From contig NZ_CP117866.1 in assembly GCF_028736035.1 (NCBI RefSeq), forward strand, positions 9,341,001 to 9,405,000: a stretch of DNA of 64,000 nt. Reading direction: 5' to 3'. This DNA comes from Streptomyces sp. T12. GTDB lineage: Bacteria; Actinomycetota; Actinomycetes; Streptomycetales; Streptomycetaceae. A program made the translations under genes and the position numbers. How positions within the stretch are numbered: position 1 is the stretch's first letter; each line of letters starts with the position of its first letter. The notes beneath the pieces were generated by a model. It had not been told where the DNA came from and searched no databases. It saw nothing but the letters and a program-made list of their open reading frames with translations. Positions 1-9,208 of the stretch are shown here, piece after piece.

Positions 1-2
1 AC

Positions 3-233
3 GAGGACGAACTGCTCGCCGTGGTGCGTGACGCCTGGGCCGAGACACTGGGCATCGACGCCGACGACGTACCGATCGACGAGGGCTTCTTCGACGCCGG
101 CGGCAACTCGCTGCTGCTGGTGATGCTGTGGGAACAACTGTGCGAGCTGACCGGTACCGGTCTGCGGGCCACGGACCTCTTCCAGCACCCCACCGTGCGT
201 GCCCAGGTGGAGCTCCTCGCGGGGGACCTGTGA
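3..233 (+). CDS. C-terminal end of an NRPS/carrier protein (partial)
   Basis: Only the last 76 codons are in the window; the start lies upstream. The sequence is a peptidyl carrier (thiolation) domain. The phosphopantetheine attachment site reads GGNSLLLV, with the Ser at about residue 36 of the visible part, preceded by the usual acidic DEGFFDAGG stretch. Such a domain holds an aminoacyl or peptidyl group as a thioester during nonribosomal peptide synthesis. The gene ends with the carrier domain and its stop overlaps the GTG start of the adenylation gene by 4 bp, which suggests translational coupling. What other domains lie upstream cannot be seen. Confidence 0.85.
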   Translation, partial: EDELLAVVRDAWAETLGIDADDVPIDEGFFDAGGNSLLLVMLWEQLCELTGTGLRATDLFQHPTVRAQVELLAGDL

Positions 234-1747
234 GCGGCACCCTCTACCAGGTGTTCGCCGACACCGCCGGCCGCAGGCCCGATGCTCCTGCCGTCGAACT
301 GCCGGACCGGACCCTGACCTACCGTCGGCTCGGGCGCGCCGCGGAAGCGGTCGCGGAACTGATCCGGGACGCGCATCCCCGGGTCGCGCGAGTCGGACTG
401 TACGCCTCCCGCAGCACCGTGGCCTTCGCCGGCTATCTGGCCGCACTCAGGCTCGGCGCCGCCGTCGTACCCTTCCATCCCGACTACCCCGACTCCCGCA
501 ACCGGCGCATCCGCGAACAGGCCGAGGTGGACCTGGTGGTGGCCGACGCGGCCGTGTGGAAGCGGCGCGGGCAGGAGTGGTCGGCCGGACTTGCCGTCCT
601 GTCGCTGACCGACGACGACGTGCTGGCCGCGTCACCGAGCGGCCGCCTGCCGGCGTACCGGCCGGATCCCGAGCAGCTCGCCTATGTGCTGTTCACCTCG
701 GGCACGACCGGTCGCCCCAAGGGCATACCGATCCGGCACCGCCAGGTCCTGCCCTTCGTCCGGCACTGCCTCGCCCGCTACGAGGTCGGCCCCGGGTGCC
801 GCATGTCGCACACCTTCGATCTGACTTTCGACCCCTCCGTCCACGACCTCTTCGTCACCTGGGGCGGTGGAGCGGTACTGGTGGTGCCGGACCGGTCCGA
901 GATGTTCAGCCCCGTCGACTACCTGACGCGCCGGCAGCTCACGCACTGGTTCTCCGTGCCCTCGGCCGTCTCGGTCAGCGGCCAGCTCGGGCAACTGCCC
1001 ACCGGACGGGCGACAGCGCTGCGCCACAGCCATTTCGGCGGCGAACAACTCACCTACGACCAGGTACGGGCGTGGCGCGCGGTGGCACCCGGCACGCACA
1101 TCGACAACGGGTACGGACCCAGCGAAGTCTCCGTCGGCTGTGCGGTGTTCCGATTGCCTCGGGACCCGCGGCAGTGGCCGCGCACCTCCAACGGAACTGT
1201 GCCCATCGGGGGCGTCTTCGACAGCCTGGAGCACCTGGTCATCGAGGAGACGGGTGAGCTGTGCGTGCGCGGACCCCAACGGTTCGACGGGTATCTGGAC
1301 GCACGGGACGACGCCGGCCGCTTCCTGGGACACACGGGCACCGGCCGCCCCGCTCCCGAGCACTACTTCCGCACCGGCGACCGGGTCCGCCTCGAGCACG
1401 GACAGCTGGTCCATCTGGGGCGGCTGGACGACCAGGTGAAGATCCGGGGCCACCGGGTCGAACCGGGCGAGGTGGAGGCGGCGCTGCGGCAACTCCCCGA
1501 TGTGCACGACGCCGTCGTGGTCACCGCCCGCCGCGACGGCATCGCCGAACTCGTCGGCTGCTACACCGGGCACGCTGTCGCGCGGCGCGACCTGGTGCGC
1601 GCCCTGCGCACGACACTGCCGATCCACCTGGTGCCCCGCCGGTTCCTGCACCTGGAGACCATGCCCCTCAACGCCAACGGCAAGACGGACCGGCGGGCGC
1701 TGCGGGCACTCGCCGACGAAGAGGCCGCCGATGCCGCGTCGCCCTGA
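230..1747 (+). CDS. stand-alone NRPS adenylation enzyme
   Basis: A 505-residue AMP-forming amino acid activating enzyme. It would make an aminoacyl-adenylate and load a carrier protein in trans. Core motifs are in order: LFTSGTTGRPKG (A3), FDLTFDPSVHD (A4, with the Asp expected to hold the substrate amino group), NGYGPSE (A5), YFRTGD (A7), GRLDDQVKIRGHRVEPGEVE (A8) and the A10 lysine in NANGKTDRRAL. No carrier domain is attached, so it is a single-domain adenylation protein. The GTG start at 230 is preferred because it overlaps the preceding stop (GTGA) and the protein then begins just before the adenylation fold; an open frame upstream is only a shadow of the carrier gene. Substrate not assigned. 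Confidence 0.85.
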   Translation: MSGTLYQVFADTAGRRPDAPAVELPDRTLTYRRLGRAAEAVAELIRDAHPRVARVGLYASRSTVAFAGYLAALRLGAAVVPFHPDYPDSRNRRIREQAEVDLVVADAAVWKRRGQEWSAGLAVLSLTDDDVLAASPSGRLPAYRPDPEQLAYVLFTSGTTGRPKGIPIRHRQVLPFVRHCLARYEVGPGCRMSHTFDLTFDPSVHDLFVTWGGGAVLVVPDRSEMFSPVDYLTRRQLTHWFSVPSAVSVSGQLGQLPTGRATALRHSHFGGEQLTYDQVRAWRAVAPGTHIDNGYGPSEVSVGCAVFRLPRDPRQWPRTSNGTVPIGGVFDSLEHLVIEETGELCVRGPQRFDGYLDARDDAGRFLGHTGTGRPAPEHYFRTGDRVRLEHGQLVHLGRLDDQVKIRGHRVEPGEVEAALRQLPDVHDAVVVTARRDGIAELVGCYTGHAVARRDLVRALRTTLPIHLVPRRFLHLETMPLNANGKTDRRALRALADEEAADAASP

Positions 1748-1807
1748 CCACGTGCCGTCGCAGGGCCTGCGGACCGACATACCGAATCGGTAAGTGGAGG
1801 AACTGAA

Positions 1808-3559
1808 TTGGGCATATTGCGCGGTGTCACGACACCCTTCCCGGCCCACTCCTCGATCCCCGTGCGCTTTGCCGAACAGGTGCGGGCACGTCACGGGGCG
1901 GTCGCCGTCGTCGACGGTGAGCAGTCCCTCACGTACGCGGAGCTGGACGAGCGGTCGAACCGGCTCGCGCAACTGTTGCGCGACCGGGGCGTGGGCGCCG
2001 AGACCCGGGTGGGTGTGCTGCTGGAGCGCGGCCACGAGCTGGTCACGGCCGTCCTCGCGGTCGTCAAGGCGGGCGGCGCCTACATGCCCGTCAACCCGGC
2101 GTATCCACGGCAGCGGCAGCAGGAGATGCTGGCCGATGCCGAGGCGACGGTCGTCGTGACCGAGGAGGAGGTACGCCAGGCCGCCGTGGCCGGGGACACC
2201 CCTGACGCCGCCCTGCCCGCGGTGGGCCCCGACTCCCTGGCGTACGTCCTGTTCACCTCGGGATCGACCGGCAGGCCCAAGGGCGTCATGATCGAGCACC
2301 GCTCGGTGCTACGGCTGGTCTGCGACACCGACTATGCGGAACTCGGCCCCGACGAGCGTATCGCCCAGGTGGCCGACCCGTCGTTCGACGTCTTCACCTT
2401 CGAGGTGTGGGGGGCCCTGCTGAACGGTGGCACGCTCTGTGTGCTCCCCCCCGACGCGATCCTGGCCCCCGGCGAACTCCGGCGCATGCTGGCGGCGTAC
2501 CGCGTCACCACCCTGTTTCTCACCTCGGCACTGTTCACCGAGGTGATGGCCGACCGTCCCGACAGCTTCGGCGGACTGAGGAACCTGTTCGTGGGCGGCG
2601 ACACGGTGAGCGTCTCGCGGGCGCGTCAACTTCTCGAGAGCGAGCCGTCCGTGCGCCCCGACCGCTTCCTGAACGCTTACGGTCCCACCGAGGCCACCAC
2701 CTACGCGACCTGCGGGCTGATCGAGTCGGTTCCGGCCGACGCCACGTCGGTACCGATCGGCGGGCCGATCGCGAACACCTCGTGTTACGTGCTCGACGCC
2801 GACCTGAAGCCGGTCCCCGACGGGACGGCCGGCGAGCTGTTCATCGGCGGGCCCGGTGTGGCCAGGGGATATGTGGGTCGGCCCGAGGAGACGCAGGAGC
2901 GCTTCCTGCCCGACCCCTTCGCAGCGGAGGACGGGGCGAGGATGTACCGCACCGGGGACCTGGTGTGCTCCCGCGGGGACGGGATGCTCGCGTTCCTGGG
3001 CCGCGTCGACAACCAGGTCAAGATCCGCGGCTACCGGGTGGAGCCGGGCGAGGTGGAGGCGGTTCTGGGCGCGCATCCGGACGTCAGGCAGGCGGCCGTG
3101 GTACCGGACGAGGCGACGGGCGAACGGAGGCTGGTGGCCCATGTGGTGCCGGCCGAGCCAGGGAGCACGCCGACCGGGTTGCGCGAGTTTCTCGCCGGGC
3201 GGCTGCCCGAGTGGCTGATTCCGTCCGTCTTCGTGATCTCGCCCAGCCTGCCCTTCACGGACAGTGGCAAGGTGGACCGGGCTGCGCTGCCGCCGGTTGC
3301 GGCGAACGGTCCGGACGCCTCCGCGGTGGCACCGCGCACCGACCTGGAGCGCGAAGTGGCCGCGCTCGCCGCGGACATCCTCGGTCTGAGCTCCGTGGGA
3401 CTGACCGACGACTTCTTCGCGCTCGGCGGGCACTCGCTGCTGGCCATGCGGCTGCTGTCGCGCGTCAACGACACGTTCGCCGCGGAGGTCGAGCTGGGGG
3501 ACTTCCTCTACGACCCGACGGTCCTCCGGCTGGCGGCCGAGGTGGCCCGTGACCGTTGA
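1808..3559 (+). CDS. NRPS adenylation-carrier didomain protein
   Basis: A 583-residue adenylation plus peptidyl carrier protein. Adenylation motifs are LFTSGSTGRPKGVMIEH, FDVFTFEVWG, NAYGPTE, YRTGDL, GRVDNQVKIRGYRVEPGEVE and SGKVDRAAL (about residues 15-500). The carrier domain follows at about 505-580 with DDFFALGGHSLLAMRL, where the Ser carries phosphopantetheine. The TTG start is chosen because GGAGG at 1796-1800 lies 7 bases upstream and no other start in frame has a comparable site. It follows the stand-alone adenylation gene by 60 bp and overlaps the condensation gene by 11 bp, so the genes are probably one transcript. The activated amino acid is not assigned. Confidence 0.88.
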   Translation: MGILRGVTTPFPAHSSIPVRFAEQVRARHGAVAVVDGEQSLTYAELDERSNRLAQLLRDRGVGAETRVGVLLERGHELVTAVLAVVKAGGAYMPVNPAYPRQRQQEMLADAEATVVVTEEEVRQAAVAGDTPDAALPAVGPDSLAYVLFTSGSTGRPKGVMIEHRSVLRLVCDTDYAELGPDERIAQVADPSFDVFTFEVWGALLNGGTLCVLPPDAILAPGELRRMLAAYRVTTLFLTSALFTEVMADRPDSFGGLRNLFVGGDTVSVSRARQLLESEPSVRPDRFLNAYGPTEATTYATCGLIESVPADATSVPIGGPIANTSCYVLDADLKPVPDGTAGELFIGGPGVARGYVGRPEETQERFLPDPFAAEDGARMYRTGDLVCSRGDGMLAFLGRVDNQVKIRGYRVEPGEVEAVLGAHPDVRQAAVVPDEATGERRLVAHVVPAEPGSTPTGLREFLAGRLPEWLIPSVFVISPSLPFTDSGKVDRAALPPVAANGPDASAVAPRTDLEREVAALAADILGLSSVGLTDDFFALGGHSLLAMRLLSRVNDTFAAEVELGDFLYDPTVLRLAAEVARDR

Positions 3560-4889
3560 CCGCGAGGTCTCGTCCGCGCAGCGGAAGGTGTGGGTCCTCG
3601 ACCGGCTCCATCCGGGAACCGCCGCTTACACGGTGCCGCTCGTCTACCGGATCGACGGCGATCTGGACCTCGCGGTGCTGGAGCGGTCACTGAGCGAGAT
3701 CGTCCGCAGACACGACATACTGCGCACGGTCTACCGGGTGCGGTCGGGTGGCGTACGCCAGGTCGCGCTGCCCGCGCAGCCGGTGAGCATCCCGGTCGTG
3801 GACGTCTCGGGCCACGAGGATCCGCCCGCCGAGGCGCGGCGGCTGGCCGCCGCGGAGAGCCGACGGCCCTTCGACCTCGCCTGCGGCCCGGTGATGCGGC
3901 CGCTGCTGCTGCGGTCGGCACCCGGTCGGCACCTGCTGTGCCTCACGCTCCACCACATCGCCTGCGACGGCTGGTCGCTGCATGTCCTGGAGCGCGAACT
4001 GTCCACCTGCTACCGGTCCTGGCGTGTCGGCCGGGCACCCGAACTCCCGCCACTGCCGGAGCAGTACGCCGACTTCGCCGAGTGGCAGGCCGCCCGTATC
4101 GCGGATCCGGCACTGCGACCGACGCTGGACCACTGGCGCAGACGTCTGGCCGACGTCCCCGCGCCCGCGACCCTCCCGGCCGACCGTCCGCGTCCGCCTG
4201 TGCAGAGCTTCGCGGGCGGCCATGTGCGGTTCACCGTCGAGCCGCCGGTCGCCGAGCGCGTCGGCCTGCTGGCCCGGGCCTGCCGTGCGACTCCGTTCGC
4301 CGTGCTGCTGGCGGCCTACGCGGCGCTCGTCCATGTACGGGGCGGCGGCGCCGAGGCCGTGATCGGCGCGCCGGTGACGAGCCGTCGGCGGGAAAGCGAT
4401 CACCGGCTGATCGGGATGTTCGTGAACACCGTCGTCCACCGCGTGGACGTGTCGGGGGCGCCGACCTTCCGGGAACTGGTGCACAGGGCACGCGACGAGA
4501 GCAGGAGCGCGATGGCGCACCGGGCCGCGCCCTTCGAGCTGCTCGTCGAGGAGCTGAACCCGGTGCGGGACCCGGGGTTCAATCCGCTCTTCCAGCTCAT
4601 GCTCGGCTACCAGGAGGCCGAGGAGAGCGGGTTGGTGCTGCCCGGTTGCGAGGTGGAGCGGAAGTTCGGCGACACCGCAACCGCCAAAGTCGACCTGTCG
4701 CTGACCATGACCCGCGACCACGAGCGCTACACCGGCCGCCTGGAGTACAACAGCGACCTCTTCGAGGCCACGACGGCGCACAGCATCGCCGAACAGTTCC
4801 GGACACTTCTCGCCACCGGCACCGCCGACCCACAGCTCGGGATCGGCACACTTGGCCACGGCCCCGGTCACGCCCTCCGAAACGCGTAG
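3549..4889 (+). CDS. stand-alone NRPS condensation enzyme
   Basis: A 446-residue condensation-domain protein. This family joins the upstream acyl or peptidyl thioester to a downstream acceptor amine. The HHxxxDG motif is intact as LHHIACDGWS (His135, His136, Asp140), and the N-terminal SSAQRKVWVLDRL matches the first condensation motif. There are no fused adenylation or carrier domains, so it must work in trans with the separate proteins encoded just upstream. The GTG start at 3549 lies inside the end of the preceding gene. Its last 22 bp overlap the convergent methyltransferase gene. An ester- or amide-forming role with a non-carrier acceptor is also possible. Confidence 0.87.
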   Translation: MTVDREVSSAQRKVWVLDRLHPGTAAYTVPLVYRIDGDLDLAVLERSLSEIVRRHDILRTVYRVRSGGVRQVALPAQPVSIPVVDVSGHEDPPAEARRLAAAESRRPFDLACGPVMRPLLLRSAPGRHLLCLTLHHIACDGWSLHVLERELSTCYRSWRVGRAPELPPLPEQYADFAEWQAARIADPALRPTLDHWRRRLADVPAPATLPADRPRPPVQSFAGGHVRFTVEPPVAERVGLLARACRATPFAVLLAAYAALVHVRGGGAEAVIGAPVTSRRRESDHRLIGMFVNTVVHRVDVSGAPTFRELVHRARDESRSAMAHRAAPFELLVEELNPVRDPGFNPLFQLMLGYQEAEESGLVLPGCEVERKFGDTATAKVDLSLTMTRDHERYTGRLEYNSDLFEATTAHSIAEQFRTLLATGTADPQLGIGTLGHGPGHALRNA

Positions 4890-5596
4890 AGCACGTAGTC
4901 CACCTGCAGCCGGCCGTCCTCGCTGTCGGAGCCCCGGGCACCGGAGGCGTCGACGGGCAGGCTGAGCATCTCTCGCCGGTACACGGACCTGCTGAATCCG
5001 GCCTGTGCGGCCATATCCTTGAGCCGTGCGGGGTTTCCCAGGGTTTCGCTGAAACCCAGGAACACGCGCCCGCCCTCGGTCAGATAGCGGCCCGCGTCGG
5101 CGAAGAACTTCTGGTGCATGGCATAGCCGGAATCGAAGGCGGCGTAATCGATCTGGCTCTCGTACCGATGGTCGGCCGGAGCCTCGATGAACGGCGAATT
5201 CCAGTAGATGAGGTCGAACCGGTTGGACACGTCGAGCTCGGAGAAGAGATTGCTCTTCAGGATGGTGACCCTATCGCCCACGCCATGACGAAGGGCGTTC
5301 AGTCTGGAATTTTCGACCGCCACCGGGTTGATGTCGAGGGCGCAGACGCGAGAACAGCCGCGCAGCGCTGCCGTGATCGCCGTGACCCCGGTTCCGCAAC
5401 CGACCTCGAGGAAGGAGCCGGCCTCCTCATACGGCAGCCACGCGGTGAACAGCCCGGTGGCGACGGCGTTTCCCGGCCAGACGTCGGGCAGCAGATCCCA
5501 CTCCAGGTCACCTGCCGTGAACGTGTCCTGCGGTGGGCGCTCCTTGAACCGCGAGATGTCCCGGCGGCCTAATTCATAACTGAACTCGTTGACCAT
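4868..5596 (-). CDS. class I SAM-dependent methyltransferase
   Basis: A 242-residue Rossmann-fold methyltransferase. Motif I is FLEVGCGTG (about residues 62-70), the acidic adenosyl-binding position follows in ALDINP, and motif IV reads NSPF (133-136), a variant of the (N/D)PPY/F motif of enzymes that methylate nitrogen, as in the PrmC/HemK group. The substrate could be the nonribosomal product or another small molecule; position alone suggests tailoring. It runs convergent to the condensation gene and overlaps it by 22 bp. Its base composition looks visibly less GC-rich than its neighbours, which could reflect separate acquisition. Confidence 0.75.
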   Translation of the reverse strand: MVNEFSYELGRRDISRFKERPPQDTFTAGDLEWDLLPDVWPGNAVATGLFTAWLPYEEAGSFLEVGCGTGVTAITAALRGCSRVCALDINPVAVENSRLNALRHGVGDRVTILKSNLFSELDVSNRFDLIYWNSPFIEAPADHRYESQIDYAAFDSGYAMHQKFFADAGRYLTEGGRVFLGFSETLGNPARLKDMAAQAGFSRSVYRREMLSLPVDASGARGSDSEDGRLQVDYVLYAFRRA

Positions 5597-5690
5597 GCGT
5601 CCTCCCGCACTGCAGTTGTTTCCGTGGCCAACAACCTAGCGAATCAGGACTGGATATTGAATGGTCGGCGTCGTCGCCTGCGATAGCCGC

Positions 5691-6977
5691 TCACCGTTCG
5701 AGCGGCTTGTGGGCGGTCTCGGGAAGCCGTAGATACACGAGGGACGAGCCGAGGCAGAGGGCGGCGACGTACCAGGGGAAGAGGTCCGCGTGGCCGAGCT
5801 CCTTGAACAGCGTGCCGACGTACGGCGCCGTACCGCCGAACATCGCGACCGTCAGCGAGTACGGGAACCCGATGCCCGCCGCCCGCACCCGGGGCGGGAA
5901 CACCTCGGCGTTCACGGCCGCGCTGATCGACGTGAAGCCCGTCAGCAGCACCATGCCCGCGCACTGCACGAGCAGCAGCACCGCGAACGAGTCGCGCAGG
6001 GCGTGCAGCAGCGGGACGGTGAGCAGGGTGAAGCCCAGGCCGAAGAAGAGCAGGAGGGGGCGGCGGCCGAAGCGGTCGGAGAGGAGGCCGCCGAGGGGCT
6101 GGAGCAGGCCGAAGAAGGCGAGCGAGATCGTGCCCGCGAGGAGGGCGTCGGACTTCTCGATGCCCGCGTTGAGTTCGGCGTACGTCGGCAGGTACGACGT
6201 CCAGGTGTAGTACGCGATCGTGCCGCCCGCCGTGATGCCGCAGATCAGCAGGGACTGGCGCGGGTGGCGGCGCAGCGCCTCCAACAGGGCGGGGCGCGGG
6301 GCCTGTTGCTGCTCGGCGCTCCTCGTCTCCTGCGCGCCCTGGCGGATCCAGAAGCCGACCAGGCTGAGTACGGCACCGAGGACGAAGGGCAGCCGCCAGC
6401 CCCAGCCGTTCATCTGTCCGTCGCTCAGCGTGTCCACCAGCAGTGTCGCGATACCGGACGCGACGAGCTGCCCGGCGGTCGTCGACACGTACTGGAAGCT
6501 GGAGAACAGCCCGCGGCGGCCCGGCCCCGCCGACTCGACCAGGAAGGTCGTCGACGCCGCGAACTCGCCGCCCACCGACAGGCCTTGGAGCAGGCGGGCC
6601 AGGACCAAGGCCACCGGAGCGAGGACGCCGGCCGCCTCGTACGTCGGGGTCAGGCCGACCAGCAGGCTGCTGCCGCCCATCAGCAGAATGGTGACCGTCA
6701 GGGCGGAGCGCCGGCCGCGGCGGTCCGCGATGGCGCCCATGAGCAGGCCGCCCACCGGCCGCATGAAGAAGCCCACCGCGAAGACCGCGAACGTCGACAG
6801 CAGCGGCACCAGGGAGTTGTCCGCGCTCTTCGGGAAGACCTCGGCCGCGATATAGGTGGCGAGGAACGTGTAGGCGTACCAGTCGTACCACTCCACGGCA
6901 TTGCCGACCGAGGCGGCGAGGAGCTGGCGTACGGGCCGTTTCGCCGGCGGGGAATCCGTGCGCGTCGTCTCTGTCAT
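5691..6977 (-). CDS. MFS transporter, metabolite:H+ symporter (MHS) type
   Basis: About 428 residues with 12 predicted membrane segments. The first helix region SVGNAVEWYDWYAYTF and the loop ADRRGRRSALTV are typical of the MHS branch (KgtP/ShiA/ProP relatives), which import organic acids, osmolytes or other small metabolites with protons. SDRFGRRPLL forms the second half's repeat of the family loop. Substrate unknown. It is divergent from the phospholipase C gene. The start is uncertain: ATG at 6977 is chosen, but an in-frame ATG four codons upstream (6989) is equally possible and neither has a strong ribosome site. Confidence 0.85.
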   Translation of the reverse strand: MTETTRTDSPPAKRPVRQLLAASVGNAVEWYDWYAYTFLATYIAAEVFPKSADNSLVPLLSTFAVFAVGFFMRPVGGLLMGAIADRRGRRSALTVTILLMGGSSLLVGLTPTYEAAGVLAPVALVLARLLQGLSVGGEFAASTTFLVESAGPGRRGLFSSFQYVSTTAGQLVASGIATLLVDTLSDGQMNGWGWRLPFVLGAVLSLVGFWIRQGAQETRSAEQQQAPRPALLEALRRHPRQSLLICGITAGGTIAYYTWTSYLPTYAELNAGIEKSDALLAGTISLAFFGLLQPLGGLLSDRFGRRPLLLFFGLGFTLLTVPLLHALRDSFAVLLLVQCAGMVLLTGFTSISAAVNAEVFPPRVRAAGIGFPYSLTVAMFGGTAPYVGTLFKELGHADLFPWYVAALCLGSSLVYLRLPETAHKPLER

Positions 6978-7150
6978 GATCGCGACCATCCCCGCACCCG
7001 GGTCCCGGCACACCTCCCGTACCGACGACTTTCACACGAGCGCCACCAGACCCTTCCCTGACGTTTGGTGCTCCTGGAACACTCCTTCCGCGCGCATTCC
7101 GTCACCACCGGCCGGTCAAATCCCCCTCTATGGGAAGAGGTCCCTCACTC

Positions 7151-9202
7151 ATGCCCGAAGTCAACCGGCGCCGATTCCTGCAACTCGCGGGCGCGACAAC
7201 GGCGTTCACCGCTCTGTCGAGCTCCATCCAGCGGGCCGCCGCACTCCCGGCGAACCACCGCACGGGGTCGATCGAGGACGTCGAGCACATCGTCGTCCTG
7301 ATGCAGGAGAACCGTTCCTTCGACCACTACTTCGGCAAGCTTCGCGGCGTCCGCGGCTTCGGCGACCCGCGCCCGGTGGCGCACGACGGCGGCAAGTCGA
7401 TCTGGCACCAGTCGGACGGCAGCAAGGACATCCTGCCGTTCCACCCGGACGCCGACGACCTGGGCATGCAGTTCCTGGAGGGCCTGCCGCACGGCTGGAC
7501 CGACGGCCAGCAGGCCTACAACGGCGGCAAGTACGACAAGTGGATCCCCGCCAAGGGCACCACGACCATGGCGTACCTGACCCGCGAGGACATCCCCTTC
7601 CACTACGCCCTCGCCGACGCCTTCACCGTCTGCGACGCCTACCACTGCTCCTTCATCGGCTCGACCGACCCGAACCGCTACTACATGTGGACGGGCTACA
7701 CGGGCAACGACGGCACCGGCGGCGGCCCGGTCCTCGGCAACGACGAGCTCGGCTACGGCTGGACGACCTACCCCGAGCGCCTGGAGCAGGCGGGCATCTC
7801 CTGGAAGATCTACCAGGACACCGGCGACGGCCTGGACGCGGCCGGCTCCTGGGGCTGGATCGAGGACGCCTACCGCGGCAACTACGGCGACAACTCGCTG
7901 CTGTACTTCAACAAGTACCGCAACGCGGGGCCCGGTGACCCCTGGTACGACAAGGCCCGCACCGGCACCGACGCCAAGAGCGGCGACGGCTACTTCGACC
8001 GCCTCAAGGCCGACGTCAAGGCCGGCAAGCTGCCGCAGATCTCCTGGATCGCCGCCCCCGAGGCCTTCTCCGAGCACTCCAACTGGCCCTCCAACTACGG
8101 TGCCTGGTACATCGCCCAGGTGCTGGACGCGCTCACCTCCAACCCGGAGGTCTGGTCCAAGACCGCCCTGTTCATCACGTACGACGAGAACGACGGCTTC
8201 TTCGACCACGTGGTGCCGCCGCTCCCGCCGAAGGACGCCTCGCGGGGCAAGTCCACGGTCGACGTCTCCCTCGACCTCTACCCGGGCGACAGCAAGCGCC
8301 CGGCCGGCCCCTACGGTCTCGGTCCGCGCGTGCCGATGCTGGTCGTCTCGCCGTGGAGCAAGGGCGGTTACGTCAACTCCGAGACCCTCGACCACACCTC
8401 GATCCTCCAGTTCATGGAGCGCCGATTCGGCGTCAAGGAGACGAACATCTCTCCCTGGCGCCGGGCCATCTGCGGCGACCTGACCTCGGCCTTCGACTTC
8501 TCCCGCAAGGACAGCCGCCCGGCCGCGCTGCCCGGGACGGACGAGTACGAGCCGCAGGACCGCGAGCGGCACCCCGACTACAAGCCGACGCCGCCGGCCG
8601 GCCCGGACATGCCTCGGCAGGAGTGCGGTCTGCGTCCCTCCCGTCCGCTCAAGTACGCCCCGCACGTGGACGGGTCGGTCGACGCGGCGGCCGGCAAGTT
8701 CACGCTCGCCTTCGCCTCCGGCGCCAAGGCCGGTGCCGCCTTCCACGTCACCTCCGGCAACCGCACCGACGGCCCCTGGACGTACACCACCGAGGCCGGC
8801 AAGAGCATCGCGGACACCTGGAACGCGGCGTACTCGAACGGCTCGTACGACCTGACCGTGCACGGCCCGGCCGGCTTCGTGCGCTACTTCAAGGGCTCGA
8901 ACAAGGCGGCCGGTCCCGAGGTCACCGCCCGGCACACCGGCGACGACGTAGAGCTGACCTTCACCAACAAGGGCACCGCCACGGTGGGCCTGAAGGTCAC
9001 CGACGGATACGGCGGTCGCCCCACGACGGTGACGGTGCGGCCCGGCGCCACCGTGCGGCGCACCGTCGACCTGGCGGTGAGCCGGCGCTGGTACGACCTG
9101 ACCGTCACCTGCGACGGCGACCCGGCGTTCCTGCGGCGGTTCGCCGGGCACGTCGAGAACGGGCGGCCGGGCGTGAGCGACCCTGCGATCATCACCGAGT
9201 AG
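7151..9202 (+). CDS. Tat-exported phospholipase C (phosphocholine-specific type)
   Basis: A 683-residue secreted phosphoesterase that would cleave phosphatidylcholine or related phospholipids outside the cell. The N-terminus carries a twin-arginine signal (NRRRFLQLAG) and a hydrophobic stretch ending near RAAALPA. The phosphoesterase domain starts with VVLMQENRSFDHYFG, the metal/active-site motif of the phospholipase C and acid phosphatase AcpA family, and continues with ITYDENDGFFDHVVPP and a final catalytic-domain loop near LDHTSILQF. The last 200 residues form two beta-sandwich repeats typical of bacterial PC-PLC (about 515-680). The ATG at 7151 is preferred over one 21 bp upstream because GGGAAGAGG precedes it. 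Confidence 0.9.
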   Translation: MPEVNRRRFLQLAGATTAFTALSSSIQRAAALPANHRTGSIEDVEHIVVLMQENRSFDHYFGKLRGVRGFGDPRPVAHDGGKSIWHQSDGSKDILPFHPDADDLGMQFLEGLPHGWTDGQQAYNGGKYDKWIPAKGTTTMAYLTREDIPFHYALADAFTVCDAYHCSFIGSTDPNRYYMWTGYTGNDGTGGGPVLGNDELGYGWTTYPERLEQAGISWKIYQDTGDGLDAAGSWGWIEDAYRGNYGDNSLLYFNKYRNAGPGDPWYDKARTGTDAKSGDGYFDRLKADVKAGKLPQISWIAAPEAFSEHSNWPSNYGAWYIAQVLDALTSNPEVWSKTALFITYDENDGFFDHVVPPLPPKDASRGKSTVDVSLDLYPGDSKRPAGPYGLGPRVPMLVVSPWSKGGYVNSETLDHTSILQFMERRFGVKETNISPWRRAICGDLTSAFDFSRKDSRPAALPGTDEYEPQDRERHPDYKPTPPAGPDMPRQECGLRPSRPLKYAPHVDGSVDAAAGKFTLAFASGAKAGAAFHVTSGNRTDGPWTYTTEAGKSIADTWNAAYSNGSYDLTVHGPAGFVRYFKGSNKAAGPEVTARHTGDDVELTFTNKGTATVGLKVTDGYGGRPTTVTVRPGATVRRTVDLAVSRRWYDLTVTCDGDPAFLRRFAGHVENGRPGVSDPAIITE

Positions 9203-9208
9203 CCCGGA

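Noticed and set aside
4868..4889. Overlap of the condensation and methyltransferase genes as a sign of a misplaced stop
   Set aside because: Both proteins end naturally in their families' usual range, so a 22-bp convergent overlap is acceptable.
7145..9151. A 668-codon open frame on the strand opposite the phospholipase C gene
   Set aside because: It is rich in Val, Gly, Arg and Ala without recognisable domains and mirrors the codon bias of the real gene; high GC removes stop codons from antisense frames.
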